Source: Crocinitomicaceae bacterium (GTDB lineage Bacteria > Bacteroidota > Bacteroidia > Flavobacteriales_D > Crocinitomicaceae). From it: a DNA stretch of 64,000 bases. This document shows positions 18,185 to 28,867 of the stretch, in pieces. Under the pieces are notes generated by a model. That model had not been told where the DNA came from. It worked only from the letters and a program-made list of their open reading frames with translations, and did not search any database. The stretch is from NCBI GenBank assembly GCA_002709305.1, contig PAQM01000006.1, positions 186,001 through 250,000 on the forward strand, in the 5' to 3' direction. Positions within the stretch are counted from its first letter, which is position 1; each line of letters opens with the position of its first letter. The position numbers and the translations under genes are program-made.

Positions 18185-19657
18185 ATGAAAAAAAAATTCT
18201 TCACAAATCTAATTCTAGTATTAATATTAAATGTATTAGTTAAACCGTTTTATATTCTAGGTATTGATTCTGAAATATTAAGACAAGTTGAATCAAATAA
18301 TCCAGGAGAATATGGTGAATACTTTTCAATATTAGGATTCACTTTTATTTTAAACATCTTTCTAGACTTAGGAATTACAAATTACAATACTAGAAATATT
18401 GCAAGGAATAGCAACTCTATAAAAAAAGAAATTTCTGGAATAATATCATTAAGATTCCTATTATCATTGGGATATATTATATTGGTATTAATTAGCTCCT
18501 ATTTACTAGGTTACAGTCAAAATCAATTTAAACTCCTAATTTTTCTAATCATAAATCAAATCTTAGTAGCATTTATACTTTACTTTAGATCTAATTTATC
18601 AGGATTACTTTTATTCAAGGAAGATAGTATTATATCTATATTAGATAGATTTTTATTGATAATTATTTGTTCTATTTTACTGTGGGGAAAAATAACCACG
18701 AAACCTTTTCAAATTGAATGGTTTATTTGGGCCCAAACATTATCATACGCAACAACAGCTATAATAGCATGTTTTTTACTTTTAAAAAGAACCGGGAAAA
18801 TTAAATTAGAATTTAATTGGAATTTTTCAAAATCAATAATTAAGAAAAGTTTACCATACGCACTTTTAGTTCTTTTAATGACGATTTATTATAGATCAGA
18901 TAGTGTTATGCTAGAAAGAATGTTACCTAATGGTAATCGAGAAGCCGCAATATACGCTAGAGGATTCAGGTTTTTTGAGGCATTAAATATGGTTGGATAT
19001 TTATTTGCAGGACTTCTTCTTCCAATATTCTCAAAACTTTTAAAAGAGAAAAAAAATATATCCGATATACTTTATTTTTCATTAAAATTAATATTAAGTT
19101 ACTCAATAATAATGGGATTGGGAATATTTTTATATCGTGATAACATATTAATTTGGAGATTTGAAATTGATAATTTAGAACCCGAATACTATTATAAAGC
19201 ATCACAGACATTTGGACTATTAATTTTATGTTTTATTAGTTTCACATCAACCTATATTTTAGGGACACTACTGACTGCAAATGGCAATCTTAAAATTCTA
19301 AATTTATTAGCATTAAGTAGCGTTATAGTAAATTTAATATTGAATTTCATATTAATCCCTATTTTTGGTGCCGTCGGTGCAGCAATAGCAAGTTTAATCA
19401 CGCAATTAATAAATCTAATCGGTCAATTTATTATAACTTTTATAATTATTGATGTGAAAGTGAAATATATTGAATTTATAAGGATATTCCTTTTCTCTGT
19501 TCTTATCTTTACTCTTGGATATTTTTCACAGAAAACAAACTTTAATTGGTCTATTCAATTCTTGTTGATTTTATTAATAGGATTGATGATTGCATTCCTA
19601 TCTGGAATGATAAGTATAAAATCAATCATCTCCCTACTAAAAGAAAAAAATAAATAA
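18185..19657 (+). CDS. Polysaccharide/oligosaccharide flippase family protein (MOP superfamily)
   Basis: Multi-spanning protein; YGEYFSILGFTFILNIFLDLGITNYNTRNIARN; GAVGAAIASLITQLINLIGQF. Confidence 0.87.
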   Translation: MKKKFFTNLILVLILNVLVKPFYILGIDSEILRQVESNNPGEYGEYFSILGFTFILNIFLDLGITNYNTRNIARNSNSIKKEISGIISLRFLLSLGYIILVLISSYLLGYSQNQFKLLIFLIINQILVAFILYFRSNLSGLLLFKEDSIISILDRFLLIIICSILLWGKITTKPFQIEWFIWAQTLSYATTAIIACFLLLKRTGKIKLEFNWNFSKSIIKKSLPYALLVLLMTIYYRSDSVMLERMLPNGNREAAIYARGFRFFEALNMVGYLFAGLLLPIFSKLLKEKKNISDILYFSLKLILSYSIIMGLGIFLYRDNILIWRFEIDNLEPEYYYKASQTFGLLILCFISFTSTYILGTLLTANGNLKILNLLALSSVIVNLILNFILIPIFGAVGAAIASLITQLINLIGQFIITFIIIDVKVKYIEFIRIFLFSVLIFTLGYFSQKTNFNWSIQFLLILLIGLMIAFLSGMISIKSIISLLKEKNK

Positions 19658-19671
19658 TCTATTTTTTCATT

Positions 19672-21567
19672 TTACATTCTCTCAGGAACTTGAACACCAA
19701 GTAATCTCATAGCCAAATAGATTACCTTAGCAACATTCTTACTTAAAACCAAACGCATATTCTTTATTTCTAAATTTTTTTCAATTAAAATAGGAATTGC
19801 CTGGTAAAAGGAATTATATGACTTAACAAGCTCATATGTATAATTGGCTATTAATGCTGGTGAATAATTCTCTCCGGCTTCTTTTATTACTGAAGGAAAT
19901 TTCAACAATTGTTTTATAATCTCTTTTTCCTCAGACAAAATAGAAACATATTTTATTTGATCAAAATGATTTACTTTTCTCAACATAGATTTTATGCGTG
20001 CATGAGTATATTGTATAAATGGACCTGTGTTTCCATTTAATTCAATTGAATCCTCAGGATTAAACATCATTCTTTTCTTTGGATCCACTTTAAGTAAATA
20101 GTATTTTAATCCACCCATTCCTATCAAATGAAATAATTCATTTTTCTCATCGTCATTCATATCACCAATGTGCCCTCTTTCTTGAGTAATTTCTTTGGCA
20201 TTATTAATAACATCTTCTATTAATTCATCAGCGTCAACAATAGTTCCTTCACGAGATTTCATTTTACCAGTAGGCAAATCAACCATACCATATGATAAAT
20301 GAAAACATTTTTTAGCCCAAGTATATCCTAATTTTTCTAATATTAAAAACAACACCTTGAAGTGATAATCTTGTTCATTTCCAACAGTATAAACAATCCT
20401 ATCTAAATCTATATAGTCTCTATAACGATCAACAGCTGTTCCAACATCTTGAGTAACATATACAGCTGTTCCATCTGAACGTAAAACTAATTTTTGATCT
20501 AATCCATATTCTGACAAATCAATCCAAACAGATCCGTCATTTTTTTTGTAAAAAACACCGTTTTTAAGACCTTCAAATACTAAATCTTTACCCAATATAA
20601 ATGTATCCGATTCATAATATATCTTATCAAAATCAACACCCATTGATTTATATGTTATATCAAACCCTGCATACACCCATCCATTCATCTTACTCCAGAG
20701 CAAATAAACCTCCGGGTCTTTATTCTCCCACTTACGCAACATCTCCTTAGCTTCAAACATAAGAGAGCTATTACTTCTTGCCAAATCTTCAATCTTACTA
20801 TCAATTTTAGAAATAGATTTACCATCTTCCTTATTTATAGATTTAATTAATCTAGTATACTCTGTAATAATTTCCTTATTAAAGCCTTGAAAATCGCCAG
20901 ATTTCCATGAACTAATAATAGAGTCAATTTCTACATTAAGATGTTTTTCAAATTCAACATAATATTTTCCAACCAATTTATCACCTTTAACACCTGTATT
21001 TTCAGGGGTCTCTTTTTCCCCTTTTTCGTTTAAAGGAGAAAAATTATTCCAAGCAACCATGCTTTTACATATGTGGATTCCCCTATCGTTAACTATTTGA
21101 GTTTTAATGACTTTATATCCATTTGCCTTAAGTATCTCTGAAACCGAATACCCTAAGAAATTGTTCCGTAAATGACCTAGATGCAAAGGCTTATTAGTAT
21201 TAGGAGAAGAGTATTCAACCATAATAGTTGATTTTGAATCTTGATCAACATAACCATAACTTACATTGCGCTCAATTTCATTTAAACTATCAATCCAATA
21301 ATTTTCCGATAAAACAATATTTAAAAAACCACTAACCACATTAAAATCTCGAATGGATGAAATATTATTCTTAAGAAAATCACCTATTTTTTGACCAACT
21401 TCAATAGGTGAAGTTCTTAATAATTTTATTAAAGGAAAAAGAACTAAAGTTAAATCTCCTTGAAATTCTTTTTTTGTTTCTTGAAATTGTATTAAATCAT
21501 CCTGAATTTCAAGTCCAAAAATGGACTTAAAATTAACCACAATAATTTCTTTTATCTGCTTTTCCAT
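19672..21567 (-). CDS. argS: Arginyl-tRNA synthetase
   Basis: VEYSSPNTNKPLHLGHLRNNFLG (HIGH), GMVDLPTGKMKSREGTIVDADEL, NGNTGPFIQYTHARIKSML, C-terminal LLGVQVPERM. Confidence 0.97.
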   Translation of the reverse strand: MEKQIKEIIVVNFKSIFGLEIQDDLIQFQETKKEFQGDLTLVLFPLIKLLRTSPIEVGQKIGDFLKNNISSIRDFNVVSGFLNIVLSENYWIDSLNEIERNVSYGYVDQDSKSTIMVEYSSPNTNKPLHLGHLRNNFLGYSVSEILKANGYKVIKTQIVNDRGIHICKSMVAWNNFSPLNEKGEKETPENTGVKGDKLVGKYYVEFEKHLNVEIDSIISSWKSGDFQGFNKEIITEYTRLIKSINKEDGKSISKIDSKIEDLARSNSSLMFEAKEMLRKWENKDPEVYLLWSKMNGWVYAGFDITYKSMGVDFDKIYYESDTFILGKDLVFEGLKNGVFYKKNDGSVWIDLSEYGLDQKLVLRSDGTAVYVTQDVGTAVDRYRDYIDLDRIVYTVGNEQDYHFKVLFLILEKLGYTWAKKCFHLSYGMVDLPTGKMKSREGTIVDADELIEDVINNAKEITQERGHIGDMNDDEKNELFHLIGMGGLKYYLLKVDPKKRMMFNPEDSIELNGNTGPFIQYTHARIKSMLRKVNHFDQIKYVSILSEEKEIIKQLLKFPSVIKEAGENYSPALIANYTYELVKSYNSFYQAIPILIEKNLEIKNMRLVLSKNVAKVIYLAMRLLGVQVPERM

Positions 21568-21568
21568 A

Positions 21569-22525
21569 TTAATCTTCAGATAATTTTAATGTCGTTTGTT
21601 TTAATAAATCGAATGTAACCTCTGCCATTTTGTTTTTTTTGTTATCCAAACAAGGATTCACTTCAACAAACTCAATACAAACTACTTTTTCATTTTTTAC
21701 CAACCCAGACAAAATAAACTCTGCCTCCTCTACTCTTAACCCACCACTAACGGGAGTTCCGGTACCATATGAGACTTGTTCAGGATCCATTGAATCAACA
21801 TCAAACGATACATAAATCATATCACATTCATTCAATTGATTATTTATCTCATTTAAAATAAAATCAATCCCTTTTTCTCTGATATTAAAAACAGAATGGT
21901 TCTTAATATTTAAGCGATTGATTAATGCATCTTCTTGTTTCTCAGTATCACGAACACCAACAAAAACAAGATCTTCAGGTTTAATTTTCACCCCATCATA
22001 ACCAACAGATTTTAATTCATCCCAAACACATTTAGCTTTATCAGATAATGAGTTAATACTTTCTTCTTTATTATCTTCATTTAATGCTATTGCTAAAGGC
22101 ATTCCATGCATATTACCAGACGGAGTAGTATAAGGTGTATGCAAATCCGCATGAGCATCAATCCAAACAACACCTAATCTTTTATCTGGATTTGATGATT
22201 TTATACCCGCTATAGTTCCAGCAGCTGATCCATGATCAGCAGAAATTACTATTGGAAAGCCACCTTCCAAAACAATATCCCTAACCTTCCCCGAAACAGA
22301 TTCAATAACTTTAAAAAAGGTATCAATACGTTTGCAGTATGGATTAATAACCTCATGATCTAACATAAAATTGAATTCATCAACATAACTTATTGAATAC
22401 TTACTAAAATAATCATTAGATGATTTTCTTGCAGCAGCCATAATAGCTTCAGGACCTAAAGAAGATCCTCTTGTACCAGCAGTGATTTCAGATTTATTAA
22501 TTAATATAGAAATTTCTCGTTTCAT
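21569..22525 (-). CDS. Arginase/agmatinase/formiminoglutamase family protein
   Basis: TAGTRGSSLGPEAIM, ISADHGSAAGTIAG, VVWIDAHADLHTP, SFDVDSMDPEQVSYGTGTPVSGGL. Confidence 0.94.
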   Translation of the reverse strand: MKREISILINKSEITAGTRGSSLGPEAIMAAARKSSNDYFSKYSISYVDEFNFMLDHEVINPYCKRIDTFFKVIESVSGKVRDIVLEGGFPIVISADHGSAAGTIAGIKSSNPDKRLGVVWIDAHADLHTPYTTPSGNMHGMPLAIALNEDNKEESINSLSDKAKCVWDELKSVGYDGVKIKPEDLVFVGVRDTEKQEDALINRLNIKNHSVFNIREKGIDFILNEINNQLNECDMIYVSFDVDSMDPEQVSYGTGTPVSGGLRVEEAEFILSGLVKNEKVVCIEFVEVNPCLDNKKNKMAEVTFDLLKQTTLKLSED

Positions 22526-22650
22526 AAAGTGATTTAATTATAAACAAATATAATATGAAAAGACATCAATGAATAATCAAGACTATATTTTATCATTTTA
22601 GTTTATTTTAGTAAAAAATATTGACAAACAAACTTTATATTATTCATTCG

Positions 22651-23307
22651 ATGTATTATTCTAATTTTTTTCAAATAATAGTATTATCAACTACTCTTCT
22701 ATTATTGTCAAAAGCAAACATTAGTTTTTCTCAAACACAAAAGGCATTTACCGGCATGTTAGAATTTAGTATTATTGAAATAAATGCAACAAACAACACA
22801 GACACAAATAAAATGACAATCTATACAAATGATACCATTACAAGAATAGAAAATTTCACAAAAAAAATAGGTAAACAAGTTACTATAAGACATATTAAAA
22901 AAAACAAGTCATATCAATTGATAACGAATAGTAAAGGCAAATTTGCTATTCAAAACAATCACAATAAAAAAGATAGTATAAAAAAAGAAACACCTTATTC
23001 ATTCAAAAAAAAATTGTTTAAAAAAAATATAGCAGGAAAAAAAGCGAATCGCATATTAGTCTCTCACCCAAATTTTCAACAACCTGTTGAATTCTTATAT
23101 CTAAAAAAGGGATACAAAAACTACTTAAATATATTCCCAGAAATACCAGGTTTATTAGTCAAATACAGTATTATAAAACAAGATTGCATACTAAACTACG
23201 AACTAAGAAAAATTATTGAATATATACCAAACAAAAACCTATTTGGAATACCTTCTGATTTTCAAAAAGTATCAATTAAAAAATTCTTAGAACAAATAAC
23301 AAAATAA
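22651..23307 (+). CDS. Secreted hypothetical protein
   Basis: ORF track starts at a TTG (22621); the in-frame ATG at 22651 gives a signal peptide MYYSNFFQIIVLSTTLLLLSKANISFSQ; no family recognised. Confidence 0.65.
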   Translation: MYYSNFFQIIVLSTTLLLLSKANISFSQTQKAFTGMLEFSIIEINATNNTDTNKMTIYTNDTITRIENFTKKIGKQVTIRHIKKNKSYQLITNSKGKFAIQNNHNKKDSIKKETPYSFKKKLFKKNIAGKKANRILVSHPNFQQPVEFLYLKKGYKNYLNIFPEIPGLLVKYSIIKQDCILNYELRKIIEYIPNKNLFGIPSDFQKVSIKKFLEQITK

Positions 23308-23396
23308 GTACTAACAAACTAATGTTTAAACTTCCAATATAATTTCATTCATACAGTCAACTTATCTATCTATCTTCGTTAGAATAGAGTAAAAAA

Positions 23397-25943
23397 ATGG
23401 AAGAGAACGAATTCATAGCTAAAGGAGGAAATATAGATAAGTCAAAAAAAAAGAAATCTAAAGCTAAAAAAAGGGAATTATTAACCTCACCGTTAAATTC
23501 ATTAAAAAATCGATTGAACACAAAAAAACTAAAATCTACTATAGGGATTTTATTAATCTTACTTTCATTCTACCTTCTTATTGCTAATTTCTCTTATATA
23601 TTCACATGGAAAATTGATCAAAATCATGTTTTAGACAAAAGTCTTTTCAAACTTCTATTTGATGGAAATGAGGAACCATTAGCAAACTGGTTTGGTAAAT
23701 TTGGCGCATGGAGCTCTCACCTACTTATTTATAGATGGTTTGGAATATCGTCTTTTATAATCCCGTTTATTATATTTATCATTGGTTTTAGAACATTATT
23801 TAATGTTAACATACTTCCCTTTTTAAAAACAATAACAGCAAGCACTCTATACTTAATATGGTTTAGTTTATTTTTGGGCTTCTTTTCAGAATCAATTAAT
23901 TTTCTTGGCGGGACATTTGGATATCAATTAAATGAATGGTTAAAATTAACACTTGGCAAATTTGGCTCATTAGTATTAATCCTGACCTTAGGATATTTAT
24001 TACTAATATTAATTTTTAATATTGGTTTTAAGAAAATATTATTTTTTATCAAAAATAAATTATCAAAAAATAATACTGAAAAACCATCAAAAACTCAACA
24101 AAACAAAGATTTTAATAATCCCGAAGAAATAAAAGAAAATAATTTTGAAGAAATAGACGATTCAGAAGAATCTGAAGAAGAAAAAAAAGCCAAAGATCAC
24201 ATAGAAGAATTTGATATTTCTACGACAACAGACAATTTAACTTTTAAAGACTCTGATGAAAATATATCATTCACATCAAATAATGAAAATAAAGAACCAG
24301 AATCAACTCCTCAAGAAAACCAAATTGTTGATTCTGAAAATGATAATTTCTCAATTGAAGTTGCTGAGGAATCTGAAGAAGACAAATCGCTATCTGAAGA
24401 TGAAGTAGACAAAAATCGCTCAGAGTATGGAGATTATGACCCAACTCTGGATTTATCCCAATATATCCTACCACCTATTGAATTACTAAAAGATTACGGA
24501 GGAAATACAGATACATCTGTAACAAAAAATGAACTTGAAGAAAATAAAAACAAAATTGTAACTACCCTACAAAATTATAAAATTGAAATCTCTAAAATTC
24601 GAGCAACAGTTGGACCTACAGTTACATTGTATGAAATAGTTCCTGCGCCTGGTGTTCGTATTTCAAAAATAAAAAATTTAGAAGATGATATAGCATTGAG
24701 TTTAGCTGCATTAGGAATTAGAATTATTGCTCCAATACCAGGTAAAGGAACTATTGGAATTGAAGTTCCTAATAGTAAACCTCAAATGGTAAGTATGAGG
24801 TCTTTAATAGCTTCAAAAAGATTTCAAGAATCAAATGCCGAACTACCAATAGTAATGGGAAAAACAATAACTAATGAAACATTCACATTTGATTTAGCAA
24901 AATTACCTCACCTACTAGTTGCAGGAGCTACAGGTCAAGGAAAATCTGTTGGGTTAAATGCTATAATAATCTCTCTTCTATACAAAAAACATCCCTCACA
25001 AATAAAATTTGTTCTTGTTGACCCTAAAAAAGTTGAGCTTACATTATATAACAGAATTGAAAGACACTTTTTAGCAAAACTTCCTGAAGAGGAAGATGCT
25101 ATAATAACTGATACTTCTAAAGTTGTATCAACATTAAATTCTCTTTGTATTGAAATGGACGAACGTTACGAACTATTAAAAAATGCTCACTGTAGAAATA
25201 TAATTGAATATAATGAAAAATTTGTAGCTCGAAAATTAAATCCTGAAAATAAACATCGTTTTTTACCATACATAGTTGTATTAATTGATGAGTTTGCTGA
25301 TTTAATAATGACAGCTGGTAAAGAAATAGAACAACCAATTGCACGTATAGCTCAATTAGCAAGAGCTATTGGAATTCATTTAATTGTTGCAACACAACGA
25401 CCTTCAGTAAACGTTATTACAGGAATGATTAAAGCTAATTTCCCAGCACGTATAGCTTTTAGAGTATTATCTAAAATAGATTCAAGAACAATTTTAGATA
25501 CATCTGGAGCGGACCAATTAATTGGCCGAGGTGATATGTTAATTACTACAGGTCAAGATATCATTCGTCTCCAATGTGGTTTTGTTGATACACCAGAAGT
25601 AGATGAAATATGTACATTCATTGGAGAGCAAAGAGGATATCCCGAAGCATTTATACTTCCAGAATATATAAATGAAGAAGCCAGTGGAAAAGGAGATATT
25701 GAAGATGACGATTTAGATGATTTGTTTGCAGATGCTGCACGTATTGTCATTATTCATCAACAAGGCTCTGCAAGTCTATTACAACGCAAACTAAAACTTG
25801 GCTATAATAGAGCCGGAAGAATTGTAGATCAATTAGAAGCGCATGGAATTATAGGTCCATTTAGAGGAAGCAAAGCTAGAGAAGTCCTATATGCTGATGA
25901 AATAAGATTAGAAGAATATCTATCTAGTAAAGGAATACTATAA
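23397..25943 (+). CDS. ftsK: DNA translocase FtsK/SpoIIIE
   Basis: N-terminal TM segments, acidic linker, PHLLVAGATGQGKSVGLNAII Walker A, LIDEFADLIM Walker B, RPSVNVITGMIKANFPARIAF, C-terminal gamma winged-helix SASLLQRKLKLGYNRAGRIVDQLEAHGIIGPF. Confidence 0.97.
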   Translation: MEENEFIAKGGNIDKSKKKKSKAKKRELLTSPLNSLKNRLNTKKLKSTIGILLILLSFYLLIANFSYIFTWKIDQNHVLDKSLFKLLFDGNEEPLANWFGKFGAWSSHLLIYRWFGISSFIIPFIIFIIGFRTLFNVNILPFLKTITASTLYLIWFSLFLGFFSESINFLGGTFGYQLNEWLKLTLGKFGSLVLILTLGYLLLILIFNIGFKKILFFIKNKLSKNNTEKPSKTQQNKDFNNPEEIKENNFEEIDDSEESEEEKKAKDHIEEFDISTTTDNLTFKDSDENISFTSNNENKEPESTPQENQIVDSENDNFSIEVAEESEEDKSLSEDEVDKNRSEYGDYDPTLDLSQYILPPIELLKDYGGNTDTSVTKNELEENKNKIVTTLQNYKIEISKIRATVGPTVTLYEIVPAPGVRISKIKNLEDDIALSLAALGIRIIAPIPGKGTIGIEVPNSKPQMVSMRSLIASKRFQESNAELPIVMGKTITNETFTFDLAKLPHLLVAGATGQGKSVGLNAIIISLLYKKHPSQIKFVLVDPKKVELTLYNRIERHFLAKLPEEEDAIITDTSKVVSTLNSLCIEMDERYELLKNAHCRNIIEYNEKFVARKLNPENKHRFLPYIVVLIDEFADLIMTAGKEIEQPIARIAQLARAIGIHLIVATQRPSVNVITGMIKANFPARIAFRVLSKIDSRTILDTSGADQLIGRGDMLITTGQDIIRLQCGFVDTPEVDEICTFIGEQRGYPEAFILPEYINEEASGKGDIEDDDLDDLFADAARIVIIHQQGSASLLQRKLKLGYNRAGRIVDQLEAHGIIGPFRGSKAREVLYADEIRLEEYLSSKGIL

Positions 25944-25947
25944 TAAT

Positions 25948-26760
25948 TTAATCCGAAAACTTAGAAATAACCTCTTTAGTTACACCCGTATTAGAAAAAC
26001 CTCCATCATGAAAAAGATTTTGCATTGTAACATATCTAGTTAGATCAGAAAATAATGAAATACAATAATCAGCACAAGCTAAAGCCGGTGCATTACCAAG
26101 AGGAGACATTGCCTCAGAATAATTAATAAACTCATGAAAACCTTTAACTCCACTACCCGCTGTTGTTAATGTTGGAGACTGAGATATTGTATTTACACGA
26201 ACTTTTTTTGCCATACCATAATGGTAACCAAAACTTCTTGCTACTGATTCTAAATAAGATTTATTATCGGCCATATCATTGTAATCTGGAAATACTCTTT
26301 GCGCCGCTATATATGTCAAAGCAACAATAGAACCCCATTCATTTATAGCATCATGTTTCATAGCTGATTGCATGACTTTATGAAAGGATAATGCAGAAAC
26401 ATCTAGACCTTTCATAGTAAAGTCATAATTCTCATCCGTATAATCTCTTCCTTTACGAACATTAATTGACATTCCTATTGAGTGGAGGATAAAATCAAAC
26501 TTCCCACCAAGAACATCTAATGATTTAAGCATTAAATTATCTATATCTTCAAGATTTGTTGCGTCCGCAGGTATAACAGTGCTATTAGTCGACTCAGCCA
26601 ATTTATTAATCTCCCCCATTCTCATTGCAATAGGTGCATTTGTTAATACAAAATGAGCACCTTCTTCATAAGCTCTTTCTGCAACTTTCCATGCAATAGA
26701 TTGATCATTTAAAGCCCCAAAAATAATTCCTCTTTTTCCTTTAAGTATTTTATTTGACAT
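25948..26760 (-). CDS. fabI: Enoyl-ACP reductase (NADH)
   Basis: LKGKRGIIFGALNDQSIAWKVAERAYEEGA; DFILHSIGMS; YHYGMAKKVRVNTISQSPTLTTAGSGVKGF. Confidence 0.95.
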   Translation of the reverse strand: MSNKILKGKRGIIFGALNDQSIAWKVAERAYEEGAHFVLTNAPIAMRMGEINKLAESTNSTVIPADATNLEDIDNLMLKSLDVLGGKFDFILHSIGMSINVRKGRDYTDENYDFTMKGLDVSALSFHKVMQSAMKHDAINEWGSIVALTYIAAQRVFPDYNDMADNKSYLESVARSFGYHYGMAKKVRVNTISQSPTLTTAGSGVKGFHEFINYSEAMSPLGNAPALACADYCISLFSDLTRYVTMQNLFHDGGFSNTGVTKEVISKFSD

Positions 26761-26799
26761 AATTATCTAGTTTATATAATTCAAATTTAAAATAAAAAA

Positions 26800-27573
26800 T
26801 TAAAAATCAAGTTCAAATGAAAAACCATCATAAACAACAAAAACATTCTCAGGAAGCATATCACTAATTTCACTATGAGTTCCAAATAAATGAGAAATAT
26901 GAGTAATATAAGCTATTTCAGGGTTTATATCTTCTATAAAAGATAAAGCTTCTCGTAAATTAAAATGAGAAATGTGATCATTCTTGTGAAGAGCATTAAT
27001 TATTAAAACTTTAGTACCTCTAACCTTCAATCTTTCTTCTATAGATACAGTTTTAGCATCTGTTATATAAGTAAAATCTCCTATACGAAAACCTAAAACA
27101 GGTAAACGATAGTGCATAACCTCTATAGGAATTATATTTAATCCACCATCCAAATCTATACTTGACTCTTTTGAAATTATATTTACATTGATTGATGGAA
27201 TACCAGGATATCTATTTTTAGAAAAAATGTACTCATATTCTCTTCTTAAAGCTTCTTCTACACGCAAAGTACAATAAACATCTATATCCTTTTTTTGTAT
27301 AAAATTAAACGCTCTAACATCATCTAAACCAGAAAAATGATCTTTATGTTCATGTGTAAAAAGCACCCCTGATAATTTTTTGACTTTTGCACGTAACATT
27401 TGCTGTCTAAAATCAGGACCTGTATCAATCACATAATTATTACCATTATGAGAAATTAATATTGAACAACGCAAACGATTGTCTTTATAATCATTAGATG
27501 AACATACTTTACAATCACAACCAATAACAGGAACACCCTGAGATGTGCCAGAACCTAAAATTGTAATTTTCAT
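26800..27573 (-). CDS. MBL-fold metallo-hydrolase (PhnP-like)
   Basis: ILGSGTSQGVPVIGCDCKVCSS; VIDTGPDFRQQ; LFTHEHKDHFSGLDDVR; ITHISHLFGTH. Confidence 0.93.
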   Translation of the reverse strand: MKITILGSGTSQGVPVIGCDCKVCSSNDYKDNRLRCSILISHNGNNYVIDTGPDFRQQMLRAKVKKLSGVLFTHEHKDHFSGLDDVRAFNFIQKKDIDVYCTLRVEEALRREYEYIFSKNRYPGIPSINVNIISKESSIDLDGGLNIIPIEVMHYRLPVLGFRIGDFTYITDAKTVSIEERLKVRGTKVLIINALHKNDHISHFNLREALSFIEDINPEIAYITHISHLFGTHSEISDMLPENVFVVYDGFSFELDF

Positions 27574-27598
27574 ATTTTAATCATTAATATAAATTGAA

Positions 27599-28867
27599 CT
27601 ATTTATGATTTAAATTCAATGTATAATCAAGTACAGAATACCACCCTTTCCATTTACCATAATTCCCTATTGTTTCATTATGCCAAATAAATATAAATTC
27701 CCCACCATACTCTAAAACCTCATTATATATACTATATATCTTCTTCTTGCTCTCATCTGGAGACAAAAGCATGTATTCATTCAAAGTACCATCCATATAT
27801 AAAAAAGGATGAATAATTAATTTAGTCTCACTATTTTGAGATAAATCGAACCAAAAATGAGGTCTTGATGTCCCAGATCTAAATCCAATATGCTCTGCAA
27901 ATCCCATTGAATAATCATCTAAAAAACCTGATTCAATTAAAGATTTGTAATTTAATGGTAACTTAAACTTTAAGAAATGTTGTCTTGATTTTGTTACTTT
28001 TTTCAAAATTATTGATTCTAATTTATCTTTCTCTTTTTTTATAATTTCAACATTTCCATCCGAAGCATAACTTGGATGAAGATTAACTTCAGATGACTGA
28101 CTAATATACTTTATTAACTTTTGGTGTTCAATATTTTCAATCGGAATATTTCTGTCCATTTTATCATAATCACCTACTAACCAAAAAAGTAGTGTCTTAG
28201 GAAAAGAACTAGCAATTTTTAATATTTCACTATAAGTATCGTAGGGATCTTTATTTCCTTTGTATGTTAAAAACCTTTCTTTTAATCTTTTTATTTTAAA
28301 GAATAAAACATCTCGGAAAAGAGATAAATACATTCGTTTTCCTGTTTTTAATTTATATGCAAATGTATTATCAATATCAAATGTAGGAATTATACTAACC
28401 TTATTCTTTTCTTTCTTATAACTATTGTCTACAAAATAGTTGATTTTAACAGCCCATCGATCACAGTGAGCTTTTTCTACTTGATTTTTAACTGAAAGAA
28501 TACTTTTACTGTATGGAAACCTTCCATATATATCATATTCATCACATATATATTCCTCATATCTGGATAAAATATAAAATATTGAAGCTACTGGGTCGCA
28601 TTTACCATTAAACGAAAGACATTCCCAAGTATTTACTTGACCCCATTTAACATTGTTATCTAATATTTTGGAAGAAAAACAAATATTAGAAGGGTCAATC
28701 TGAGGAGAATTAAGCTTCAGTGAAGAATAATTTAACTTATTACCTATATAATTAATGAATTTTTCTGAATTTTTGGTTAATTCAAACTTAACACCACGAA
28801 CTTTAAAAATAAAATCAAATGTATACTTAATTCTAGGTGTAATTTCTGAGACAAATATCAAAATCAT
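27599..28867 (-). CDS. Polysaccharide deacetylase family protein
   Basis: IPTFDIDNTFAYKLKTG; EVNLHPSYASDG; GFAEHIGFRSGTSRPHFWFDL; FIWHNETIGNYGKWKGW. Confidence 0.85.
   Translation of the reverse strand: MILIFVSEITPRIKYTFDFIFKVRGVKFELTKNSEKFINYIGNKLNYSSLKLNSPQIDPSNICFSSKILDNNVKWGQVNTWECLSFNGKCDPVASIFYILSRYEEYICDEYDIYGRFPYSKSILSVKNQVEKAHCDRWAVKINYFVDNSYKKEKNKVSIIPTFDIDNTFAYKLKTGKRMYLSLFRDVLFFKIKRLKERFLTYKGNKDPYDTYSEILKIASSFPKTLLFWLVGDYDKMDRNIPIENIEHQKLIKYISQSSEVNLHPSYASDGNVEIIKKEKDKLESIILKKVTKSRQHFLKFKLPLNYKSLIESGFLDDYSMGFAEHIGFRSGTSRPHFWFDLSQNSETKLIIHPFLYMDGTLNEYMLLSPDESKKKIYSIYNEVLEYGGEFIFIWHNETIGNYGKWKGWYSVLDYTLNLNHK

Noticed and set aside
23350-23375. tatctatctatcttcg short repeat upstream of ftsK as a microsatellite
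   Set aside because: Only about three partial units; indistinguishable from background in this composition.
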